Of a stretch of 14,769 nt of DNA, positions 1 through 5,097 are shown piece after piece (position 1 is the first letter of the stretch; each line of letters begins with the position of its first letter). The position numbers and the translations under genes were made by a program. Location of the stretch: NCBI GenBank assembly GCA_030691865.1, contig JAUYDL010000064.1:1-14769 (forward strand), given 5' to 3'. This DNA comes from Candidatus Omnitrophota bacterium. Its GTDB lineage: Bacteria; Omnitrophota; Gorgyraeia; Gygaellales; Profunditerraquicolaceae. Below the pieces are notes generated by a model. The model ran no database searches. It was not told where the DNA came from and saw only the letters and a program-made list of their open reading frames with translations.

Positions 1-288
1 AGCGAAGTGGATTACGATATCAGGTTTCTCTTTTAAGAAAATTCTTTCAATCTGTTTTCTATTGCAAATGTCGGTCTTGTAAAAAGTGACAGTCACCTTC
101 GGTGACAGTCCCTTTTTACCAATATCTTCAAGGCGCTTAAGGTCTCCAGCGTAGGTGAGTTTGTCAACTAGGATAATCTTAGGGACAGTCCCCTTCGGGG
201 ACAGTCCCTTCGATAGAAGTCGCACAAAGGCGCTACCGATAAACCCTGCGCCGCCGGTAACTAAGATTTTAGGTATTCTTTTACGCAT
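1..288 (-). CDS. rfbB: dTDP-glucose 4,6-dehydratase, N-terminal 96 residues (runs off left edge)
   Basis: RmlB/RfbB removes water from dTDP-glucose to give dTDP-4-keto-6-deoxyglucose, the second step of dTDP-rhamnose synthesis in the cytoplasm. Only the N-terminus is present. It has the Rossmann nucleotide-binding motif TGGAGFIGS at residues 11-19, the family signature VDKLTYAGDL at 41-50, and the DIC plus KPDIVIHFA strand at 73-96. The start is the ATG at 288, which overlaps the 3' end of the upstream reductase gene by 28 bases. No other plausible start lies before the glycine-rich motif. The first oddity is two similar inserts at about residues 28-36 and 60-68, both beginning GLSPK, each encoded by a 27-nt repeat element. 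Both lie in loops between Rossmann strands and both keep the frame. The rest of the protein lies outside the window, so completeness is unknown. Confidence 0.9.
   Translation of the reverse strand, partial: MRKRIPKILVTGGAGFIGSAFVRLLSKGLSPKGTVPKIILVDKLTYAGDLKRLEDIGKKGLSPKVTVTFYKTDICNRKQIERIFLKEKPDIVIHFA
86..112. repeat. 27-nt palindromic repeat element, copy 1, in frame inside rfbB
   Basis: Two GTGAC-A-GTC type half-palindromes flank a CCTTCGG centre that can fold as a UUCG-type hairpin. On the plus strand it is flanked by AAAAA on the left and TTTTT on the right, which extends the inverted symmetry. On the coding strand it encodes GLSPKVTVT with no frame disruption. It is about 80% identical to the copy at 182-208. 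Confidence 0.75.
182..208. repeat. 27-nt palindromic repeat element, copy 2, in frame inside rfbB
   Basis: It consists of GGGACAGTCCC, then CTTCG, then GGGACAGTCCC again. Each 11-mer is itself a GGGAC-N-GTCCC palindrome, and the centre can fold as a GC stem with a UUCG-type loop. On the coding strand it encodes GLSPKGTVP. Its length is a multiple of three, so the rfbB reading frame is kept. Confidence 0.8.
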
Positions 289-1082
289 TCTTCGAGAACT
301 GAGTTAATATTTCTAACCTTAAAACCAGATTTCTCAAGATTGTTTGTGGACAAAATCAGGTTAGTCCTGACTAAACCTAGTTTTTTTAAAGTAATCACTT
401 TAAATTTAAATTCCGGAACGTATTTTTGATAAACCTGCATAAGTTTGGGGTAGCGCAGTCCACCCTTATTTACCACATTATACACCCCCCGGGCGTCAAT
501 CTTTATCAGATGTTTAATTGCCCGGACAAAATCAGGGACATAGGTTACGGAGTTAGTAATATCAATTACCTTCTTGTATTTTATAAGTTTATCTAACACA
601 TTCTTAGGATGCTTGGAATTTAACAAGGGAATCCTTATCCTAGCAATCAAAATATTGTAATTTCTGGCAAGCGCCTCAAGCGGCCTATCCGCGTAAATCT
701 TGCTGCGGCTGTAAAATAACCTGAAGAAATAATCCTGGCTATTTTCTTTTATCGGCTTGTTTTTCTTATAATCGTAATTAAAAATACACCCGCTGCTTAT
801 ATGCACAAGCTTAATGTTGCTGCGCAGGCATATCTCAGCCAAGATTACCGGTACAAAACTATTTGCCAGCAGAGTTGCATCCTTTTCCAGCTCGCAGTCA
901 TCCACGTTCTGCCTGCCGGTAATACCGATACAGTTAATGATTATTTTAGGATTGTATTTTCTAATCAACTTCTCGGCATCGCTAAAACAATTTATCATTG
1001 AGCCATCAATCCTGCAATCAAGCTCTTTTTGCAGCCTTTCGCCGATAAAGCCTTTTCCTAAAATCAAAATACTCTTATTCAT
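261..1082 (-). CDS. NRS/ER-like dTDP-4-keto-6-deoxyglucose epimerase-reductase (RmlD superfamily)
   Basis: This is an extended short-chain dehydrogenase of 273 aa. The NAD(P)-binding motif GKGFIG is at residues 9-14 and the catalytic YxxxK at Y124/K128. The closest pattern I recognise is not classical RmlD but the plant/virus bifunctional nucleotide-rhamnose synthase/epimerase-reductase (NRS/ER, UER1). It has GITGRQNVDDCE at 53-64 (plant GVTGRPNVDWCE), SSGCIF at 96-101 and FYSRSK at 123-128. As I recall, NRS/ER uses a Cys in the GCIF motif and a later Lys for epimerisation; C99 and K165 fit those spots. If correct, it performs both 3,5-epimerisation and 4-keto reduction, making a separate rmlC unnecessary. 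The gene overlaps the rmlA stop by 8 bases and the rmlB start by 28, so it is surely co-transcribed. A plain RmlD-like reductase is the alternative. Confidence 0.8.
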   Translation of the reverse strand: MNKSILILGKGFIGERLQKELDCRIDGSMINCFSDAEKLIRKYNPKIIINCIGITGRQNVDDCELEKDATLLANSFVPVILAEICLRSNIKLVHISSGCIFNYDYKKNKPIKENSQDYFFRLFYSRSKIYADRPLEALARNYNILIARIRIPLLNSKHPKNVLDKLIKYKKVIDITNSVTYVPDFVRAIKHLIKIDARGVYNVVNKGGLRYPKLMQVYQKYVPEFKFKVITLKKLGLVRTNLILSTNNLEKSGFKVRNINSVLEECVKEYLKS

Positions 1083-1941
1083 CCTTCAGTAAATCCTTTA
1101 GGTATTCACCATAACTGGTTGGTACGGCATCAGCAAGCCTTGCCAACTGCTTTTTATTAATATAACCCATCCGGTAGGCCACTTCTTCAATACAGCCGAT
1201 TTTTAACCCCTGCCGATCTTCAATAGTTTTAATAAATGTGGAAGCGCTGATTAGCGAGTCATAGGTGCCGGTATCAAGCCAGGCATAACCTCGGCCTAAT
1301 AACTTAACCTTCAGCAACCCGCGTCTTAAATATTCTTTATTCAGATCATTAATTTCCAACTCCCCCCTGGCTGAAGGCCTCAGTTTCCTGGCAATCTTTG
1401 GCGCAGAATTATCATAAAAATACATGCCGCAGGTTACCCAGTTAGATTTTGGCTTATTCGGCTTTTCTTCAAGTGAAACTACTTTAGAATTTTTGTCAAA
1501 TCCTATTACTCCGTACCTTTGCGGATCTTTAACCGAATAACCAAATATCAATGCTCCCTCTTCTAATCCAGCAGCCTCCTGCACCAGCGTCACTAATTGG
1601 TCGCCATAAAATATATTGTCTCCCAGGACCAGACAAACGCTGTCATCGGCAATAAATTTTTCTCCGATAATCAGGCTTTGGGCAATGCCCTGAGGTTCTT
1701 TTTGTGCGGCATAAGAAATCTTTATCCCTAACCTTTTTCCTTCCTCCAATAGGTCTTTAAACCTGGGTAAATCTTTGGGGGTAGAAACAACCAAAATTTC
1801 CCGGATACCTGCCAGCATCAACACTGACAAAGGATAATAAATCATCGGTTTATCGTAAATCGGCAGCAGTTGTTTACAAACTCCTTTAGTTATTGGGTAA
1901 AGCCTTGTAGCTTTTCCGCCAGCTAAAATTATACCTTTCAT
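1075..1941 (-). CDS. rfbA: glucose-1-phosphate thymidylyltransferase
   Basis: RmlA/RfbA joins dTTP and glucose-1-phosphate to make dTDP-glucose, the first step to dTDP-rhamnose. The 288-aa length is normal for the family. Seen motifs are the nucleotide-binding N-terminus GGKATRLYPIT at 8-18, KQLLPIYDKPMIYYPL at 23-38, the metal-binding LGDNIFYG at 106-113 (Asp108), RYGV at 142-145, and EEKP at 158-161. The second residue of the usual GGSGTR loop and the usual VTGLYFYD segment differ slightly (KATR and VTCGMYFYD), which is within family variation. The ATG start overlaps the upstream transporter stop as ATGA, and the stop overlaps the next reductase start by 8 bases, which marks a tight operon. 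The phosphohexomutase at 6769-8157 could supply its glucose-1-phosphate. Confidence 0.96.
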   Translation of the reverse strand: MKGIILAGGKATRLYPITKGVCKQLLPIYDKPMIYYPLSVLMLAGIREILVVSTPKDLPRFKDLLEEGKRLGIKISYAAQKEPQGIAQSLIIGEKFIADDSVCLVLGDNIFYGDQLVTLVQEAAGLEEGALIFGYSVKDPQRYGVIGFDKNSKVVSLEEKPNKPKSNWVTCGMYFYDNSAPKIARKLRPSARGELEINDLNKEYLRRGLLKVKLLGRGYAWLDTGTYDSLISASTFIKTIEDRQGLKIGCIEEVAYRMGYINKKQLARLADAVPTSYGEYLKDLLKDE

Positions 1942-2225
1942 TTTGTTAACCTCTCTGACTGCCTACCGGCAGGCAAGTCGTATTTAAAATATAGAAATAT
2001 CAATATGGATAGCGTTACTAAGGTAACAGCATTGGCCAATATAATTATGGGATCACGACGCGCAATTCCGTAAATCACCCAGAGTATGACGCCAAAAGAT
2101 AGCTGGAATAAAGTCACCGGGCTGACATCCTTGACCGACCGGGTCCTCAAGGACCTAAAGATCTGGGGGACAAAAGAAAACATGGTTAGGGTAGCTGCTG
2201 TTGCGCCGATTATTGTCCAAAGCAT
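1938..2225 (-). CDS. SemiSWEET/PQ-loop small sugar transporter
   Basis: This 95-aa protein has three predicted membrane helices at about 4-22, 36-54 and 59-81 and a Pro-Gln pair at 20-21 followed by the basic loop FRSLRTRSVKDVS. This matches the triple-helix bundle of bacterial SemiSWEETs (MtN3/PQ-loop family), which dimerise and move sugars across the inner membrane. The substrate cannot be read from sequence. Its stop overlaps the rfbA start as ATGA, so it heads the rhamnose operon. The last 13 residues (DLPAGRQSERLTK) do not look like the family and are partly encoded by a palindromic repeat at 1960-1975. A TATAAT box ends 8 bases before the ATG, which suggests a leaderless or nearly leaderless mRNA; no good ribosome-binding site is visible. 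Confidence 0.85.
   Translation of the reverse strand: MLWTIIGATAATLTMFSFVPQIFRSLRTRSVKDVSPVTLFQLSFGVILWVIYGIARRDPIIILANAVTLVTLSILIFLYFKYDLPAGRQSERLTK
1960..1975. repeat. TGCCTRCCGGYAGGCA palindrome in the tail of the SemiSWEET gene
   Basis: This 16-nt near-perfect palindrome lies inside the coding sequence and encodes LPAGR on the coding strand. A GAC/GTC pair extends the symmetry with a bulge. I recall the same LPAGRQ peptide from tails and loops of many proteins in candidate-phylum genomes, but only one copy is in this window. Confidence 0.6.
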
Positions 2226-2233
2226 AATTGATA

Positions 2234-2262
2234 ATTATAACTCTAAATCCCTGATTAATAAA
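2234..2262 (-). promoter_or_regulatory. candidate promoter of the SemiSWEET-rfb operon
   Basis: On the minus strand a perfect TATAAT (2234-2239) lies 17 bases from a weak -35, TTTATT (2257-2262). The ATG at 2225 follows the -10 after exactly 8 bases, so transcription would start at or beside the start codon. The weak -35 keeps confidence modest. Confidence 0.45.
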
Positions 2263-2280
2263 GGTGTTTTTACTTAAAAC

Positions 2281-2318
2281 AGAAGGGGACGTTCCCCTTT
2301 AGGGAAACGTCCCCTTTT
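2281..2318. repeat. GGGGACGTT hairpin between brnA and the SemiSWEET gene
   Basis: This inverted repeat has arms 2281-2297 and 2302-2318, a TTTA loop, one C-A mismatch and one G-T pair. GGGGACGTT pairs with AACGTCCCC. It shares the outer GGGGAC terminus with the other hairpin repeats in the window. It may also stop transcripts leaving brnA, but no long T-run follows on either strand. Confidence 0.65.
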
Positions 2319-2340
2319 AATACTAAAGCATCATACATCA

Positions 2341-2403
2341 TAGACAGTGTACGTAATTCTAATGAAGTTAGATGGTTACAAAACAAATATTGCGGCTTTC
2401 CTG
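2341..2403 (-). mobile_element. solo terminal remnant of a RAYT-type element
   Basis: It begins with the terminal repeat TAGACAGTGTACGTAAT and keeps the same 34-base spacing to GTTACAAAAC as the intact element at 3009. It then shares 29 identical bases (2375-2403 against 3043-3071). On the minus strand these encode the transposase C-terminus RKAAIFVL plus stop. Similarity ends sharply at 2403, so this is a broken 3' end with no transposase body. Together with the hairpin at 2281-2318 it fills most of the gap 2226-2429. Confidence 0.75.
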
Positions 2404-2429
2404 TAGGCTATCTACGAAGTGCAAGAGGG

Positions 2430-2660
2430 CTAAGAGTATTGCATTGCATATTTATCAAGAAGCTCACGTATCATTTTCTGATATTTTGTATGATATTGAC
2501 CTGCCTTATGTTTAAAGAATTCAACACTCTTCTTTTTAAGTACTATGGTGACTTTAACCGTCTTCTCGGTAGTTACTAATTCTGCAGGCGTTGGAAGAAA
2601 ATCCTTAACCCTCCTGAGCTCCCCAATAGGCATATTTAAATCTTCAGTCTTTCTTTTCAT
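2430..2660 (-). CDS. brnA: BrnA/CopG-type antitoxin
   Basis: This is the second gene of a type II toxin-antitoxin pair. The C-terminal half (about 34-76) reads KTVKVTIVLKKKSVEFFK then HTKYQKMIRELLDKYA, the strand-helix-helix pattern of ribbon-helix-helix antitoxins of the BrnA group. Such proteins bind the toxin and repress their own promoter as dimers. I start it at the ATG at 2660 (76 aa) rather than an in-frame ATG 12 codons upstream. A GGAGGAAAGG ribosome-binding region precedes the 2660 start, and its 17-base overlap with the brnT 3' end is typical of coupled pairs. The N-terminal arm (about 1-30) holds the LPTPAELV segment often seen ahead of the RHH part. The 30-bp palindrome at 2968-2997 is its likely operator (inference). 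Confidence 0.85.
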   Translation of the reverse strand: MKRKTEDLNMPIGELRRVKDFLPTPAELVTTEKTVKVTIVLKKKSVEFFKHKAGQYHTKYQKMIRELLDKYAMQYS

Positions 2661-2928
2661 AATAAACCTTTCCTTTCCTCCAATAGCCAGCTCCAAAAAT
2701 TCTTATCTTATCATCTCTGTAAGTGAACCTTACAGTCACAATCCTTTTTGCCACTTTACCAATACAAAATAATCTCTCTTCTTTCAAACTATGTTTTGAA
2801 TCAATATAAATCTTTCTTTTAGGATCCTTAAACGCTTTTGAGGCGATGATAAAATCTATACCATGTTTATGGATGTTTATTGACTCTCGGTTCGAATCCC
2901 AAACGAAACTTTTGTATCCTTCATCCAT
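2644..2928 (-). CDS. brnT: BrnT-family toxin (RelE-like fold ribonuclease)
   Basis: BrnT toxins inhibit growth by cutting RNA and are neutralised by BrnA. The protein has the family pattern FVWDSNRESINIHKHG at 8-23, then FKDPKR, the HS-x-x-EER segment at 46-52, a hydrophobic strand, and IRIFGAGYWRKGKVYYEK at 75-92. The last block replaces the ISARRAT form of well-studied members, so catalysis may differ in detail. I start it at the ATG at 2928 (94 aa). The ATG at 2946 lies upstream of the -10 box and would not be transcribed from the promoter seen here. With the -10 ending 8 bases before 2928, the mRNA is probably leaderless. It overlaps brnA by 17 bases. Confidence 0.85.
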   Translation of the reverse strand: MDEGYKSFVWDSNRESINIHKHGIDFIIASKAFKDPKRKIYIDSKHSLKEERLFCIGKVAKRIVTVRFTYRDDKIRIFGAGYWRKGKVYYEKKD

Positions 2929-2936
2929 CTGCTTAA

Positions 2937-2965
2937 AATATAACATAACTTTAGTAATATGTCAA
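2937..2965 (-). promoter_or_regulatory. brnTA promoter
   Basis: On the minus strand it has consensus -35 TTGACA at 2960-2965, a 17-base spacer and -10 TATATT at 2937-2942. The brnT ATG at 2928 follows after 8 bases, so the start of transcription should fall on or next to the ATG. Confidence 0.8.
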
Positions 2966-2967
2966 TA

Positions 2968-2997
2968 TAATAATACATATAATTATATGTATTATTA
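2968..2997. promoter_or_regulatory. 30-bp perfect palindrome upstream of the brnTA -35, candidate BrnA operator
   Basis: All 15 base pairs are complementary around the centre 2982/2983, with core ACATATAATTATATGT. It lies 2 bases upstream of the -35 box of brnTA. RHH antitoxins usually bind such palindromes to autoregulate, so an operator role is likely. A remnant of a mobile repeat is the alternative. Confidence 0.6.
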
Positions 2998-3008
2998 GTA
3001 TAGTAGTA

Positions 3009-3852
3009 TAGACAGTCTTCGTAATTCCATTAAAGACAAATAGTTACAAAACAAATATTGCGGCTTTCCTGCCTTGCCTTCTCGGAAAATAATGTATGCC
3101 TGTCTTCACCAGCCTCCGTAGGAAATCTTGATCACCACAAGGAATCTCCATTTTCGAGAAATAAGCTTCCTCTTTGCTATCAAAAGCTCTCAGAAATTCT
3201 TTATAAGTTGCCTGCCGTCCAACAGCCTCTTTTCCGAAGTCTTCGAAATCGGGGCTAACTCGCGTTATGCCATCCTCTTGCCCTAAACAATAAAATCGCG
3301 AACTACTATGCGCATATTCGAAGGCCTCTACAACCATTCCCGCGCGCACCGGATTTCTCTCCACATACCTGCCACAATTTTTCAAATATAAATCTTTTTG
3401 TATCGGCTGCAATTTAAATCTGCCTTGCCATAAAAAACCCACCGCGTTATATTGCTTATGGTAATAATGGCTATACGCCCGATGTAATCCTGCCATAAAT
3501 TTCGAAATTAATTCAGGATATTCGAATTCAACCACAAGATGATAGTGATTCGGCATAATAACCCAATGATATATTTTTGAATCAAACCTATTATTATACT
3601 CACAAAGCAATGTCTTAAAATGATCAAAATCCTTAGATTCTTGAAAAATCACCTTGCGTCCACTGCTTCGGCTAAACGCATGATACACTAACGACTGTTG
3701 CAGTTGATGCTTACGCGCATATGATGGCATGATCTTCTCTCCTCCTGTTATAATTGACGCGGAAGTTAAGAAAATCTAACAATATTTATTTTAGGGAGGG
3801 AAGTATTTCTTACGGATCTGATTGGGGAATATGCGGTTACGTAAACTGTCTA
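3009..3852 (-). mobile_element. RAYT-type transposable element, 844 bp, with inverted terminal repeats
   Basis: The left end at 3009-3025 and the right end at 3836-3852 are inverted repeats matching at 14 of 17 positions (consensus TAGACAGTNTNCGTAAY). The element contains one gene, the HUH transposase. The same termini occur in the solo remnant at 2341 and in the MITE at 8868, which supports the boundaries. Subterminal GTTACAAAACAAATATT lies at a fixed 34-base offset in all three left ends and can pair with the terminal GTAAY. The last three bases of the right end form the tyrS stop codon. I see no target-site duplication, as expected for Y1 HUH enzymes. Confidence 0.75.
3044..3730 (-). CDS. 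REP-associated Y1/HUH transposase (RAYT, IS200-like)
   Basis: This 228-aa protein belongs to the Y1 transposase superfamily that cuts and joins single-stranded DNA at hairpins. Seen features are the YHWVIMPNHYHLVV block with the metal-binding HUH motif H62-Y-H64, the FLWQGRFK segment at 99-106, and RYVERNPVRAG at 121-131, a hallmark of the REP-associated group. The nucleophile is probably Tyr115 or Tyr122; I cannot choose between them by eye. The ATG at 3730 has a strong AGGAGGAG ribosome-binding site about 8 bases upstream. The ORF fills the element at 3009-3852, and its last codons plus stop lie inside the conserved terminal repeat. It appears intact. RAYTs mobilise or maintain short palindromic repeats, which fits the density of such repeats here. 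Confidence 0.92.
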   Translation of the reverse strand: MPSYARKHQLQQSLVYHAFSRSSGRKVIFQESKDFDHFKTLLCEYNNRFDSKIYHWVIMPNHYHLVVEFEYPELISKFMAGLHRAYSHYYHKQYNAVGFLWQGRFKLQPIQKDLYLKNCGRYVERNPVRAGMVVEAFEYAHSSSRFYCLGQEDGITRVSPDFEDFGKEAVGRQATYKEFLRAFDSKEEAYFSKMEIPCGDQDFLRRLVKTGIHYFPRRQGRKAAIFVL

Positions 3853-5025
3853 CAAGATAATAACTTTGAGGAAACGGCGGGAACCGGCTTTGAGGATGCC
3901 GGGTTCATGCGGAATAAAATCATCTTTTTGGACTTTTACGTTGTTAAAACTGACTGCCCCCTGCTTGATCAGCCTACGGGCTTCATTGCCGCTTGCAACA
4001 AGCTTACTTTCAATAAGTATGGCCAGGATGTTCTTTTTACCATCAATTTTAAATTTAGGCATCTCTTGAGGGATTTCTTTTTGGGAAAATACGCGGGTAA
4101 ACTCCTCAGCTTCTTTTTCCGCGGCTTGAGCGGAATGATATTGGGTAATTATTATTTTTGCCAACCCAACTTTCGCCTCTTTAGGATGCATCTGTCTAAC
4201 TGAATTTAAATCTTCTTCAGTAAGCAACTCATAATATTTAAGCATCAACTCGTCTGAAATTGACATAATCTTGCCGAACATTTCCTTGGGCGTTTCATTT
4301 ATGCCGATATAGTTACCGTAGGACTTGCTCATTTTTTGAATACCATCCGTCCCTTCCAAAAGCGGCATAGTAATAACCACCTGTTGTGACTGACCGTAAT
4401 CCTTCTGCATTTCTCTCCCCATTAAAAGATTAAATTTCTGGTCAGTTCCACCCAATTCTACATCTGCCTTGAGCTCTACGGAATCATATCCCTGTATCAA
4501 AGGATACAGAAACTCCAGTATTGAAATATCTTCTCCGTTAACATAACGTTTCTTAAAATCTTCTCTGGCAAGCATCTGGGCAACGCTAGAATGCGTAGTT
4601 AGAGATAATAAACCAAATATGTTTATTTTCTCAAGCCACTCGCTATTAAATCTAATTTTAAGACTTTTAGTCTCAGTATGTAAAATTTTAGAGACTTGTC
4701 TTTTGTATGATTCTGCGTTTTTAAGGACTTCATCTCTGGTAAGTTGTTTTCTTTTTTCTGAACGACCGGTAGGATCTCCAATTTGACCGGTAAGATCGCC
4801 GATCAGGAAATAAACTTCATGTCCTAAATCCTGGAATTGACGCAGCTTGCGTAAAAGTACAGTGTGGCCCAAATGCAAATCAGGAGCAGTTGGATCAAAA
4901 CCTGCCTTAATCTTTAAGGGGCGCCGAGTTTTAATGCTCTGCTGGAGTTTCTTGCGTAGCTCATCTTCAGAGATTATCTCTACAGCGCCCCTTTTAATTA
5001 TTTCTATTTGTTTATCGATATCCAT
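3850..5025 (-). CDS. tyrS: tyrosyl-tRNA synthetase
   Basis: TyrRS charges tRNA-Tyr with tyrosine. The 391-aa protein has the class I HIGH motif as HLGH at 51-54, the KAGFDPTAPDLHLG block, the tyrosine-pocket region QGYDSVELKADVELGGTDQ at 178-196, and KMSKS at 231-235. A C-terminal S4-type RNA-binding domain spans about 332-390 (ESKLVASGNEARRLIKQGAV). The tail ends KVIIL, and its TAG stop is the last three bases of the adjacent transposable element, so the native C-terminus has probably been trimmed or altered by a few residues. The start ATG at 5025 fits the family N-terminus but has no clear Shine-Dalgarno sequence, because a long hairpin repeat ends 10 bases upstream. It follows rpsA by 72 bases and may be co-transcribed with it. 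Confidence 0.96.
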   Translation of the reverse strand: MDIDKQIEIIKRGAVEIISEDELRKKLQQSIKTRRPLKIKAGFDPTAPDLHLGHTVLLRKLRQFQDLGHEVYFLIGDLTGQIGDPTGRSEKRKQLTRDEVLKNAESYKRQVSKILHTETKSLKIRFNSEWLEKINIFGLLSLTTHSSVAQMLAREDFKKRYVNGEDISILEFLYPLIQGYDSVELKADVELGGTDQKFNLLMGREMQKDYGQSQQVVITMPLLEGTDGIQKMSKSYGNYIGINETPKEMFGKIMSISDELMLKYYELLTEEDLNSVRQMHPKEAKVGLAKIIITQYHSAQAAEKEAEEFTRVFSQKEIPQEMPKFKIDGKKNILAILIESKLVASGNEARRLIKQGAVSFNNVKVQKDDFIPHEPGILKAGSRRFLKVIIL

Positions 5026-5035
5026 ATTTAAATCC

Positions 5036-5089
5036 GGGGACGGTTCTATTTTTTCCTGAGTTCAATTCCAGAAAAATAGAACCGTCCCC
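5036..5089. repeat. long hairpin repeat (GGGGACGGTTCTATTTTT arms) between rpsA and tyrS
   Basis: Perfect 18-bp inverted arms lie at 5036-5053 and 5072-5089, and the inner loop can pair a further CTG/CAG. One arm ends 10 bases before the tyrS ATG and the other 8 bases after the rpsA stop. There is no T-run after the stem on the coding strand, so it is not a standard intrinsic terminator. The same 18-mer recurs at 14737-14754. Confidence 0.85.
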
Positions 5090-5097
5090 TAGTTTTA

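Noticed and set aside
86..208. Frameshift or pseudogene in rfbB because of the inserts
   Set aside because: The frame is open through both inserts and family motifs appear before, between and after them.
86..208. CRISPR array from the spaced repeats
   Set aside because: Only two copies, inside a coding gene in frame, with no regular spacer series and no cas genes.
801..1092. Plus-strand open frames across the reductase gene and similar ones elsewhere in the window
   Set aside because: They lie wholly or mostly opposite well-supported minus-strand genes, lack recognisable motifs and ribosome-binding sites, and read as low-complexity shadows.
2430..2696. Longer BrnA starting at the ATG at 2696
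   Set aside because: It would overlap brnT by 53 bases, while the ATG at 2660 has a strong ribosome-binding region just upstream.
2644..2946. Longer BrnT starting at the ATG at 2946
   Set aside because: That ATG is upstream of the -10 box of a consensus promoter, and the extra six residues do not match the family.
5036..5089. The rpsA-tyrS hairpin as an intrinsic terminator
   Set aside because: The stem is strong, but the coding strand continues with GGATTTAAAT and no T-run, and the same sequence recurs next to another start codon.
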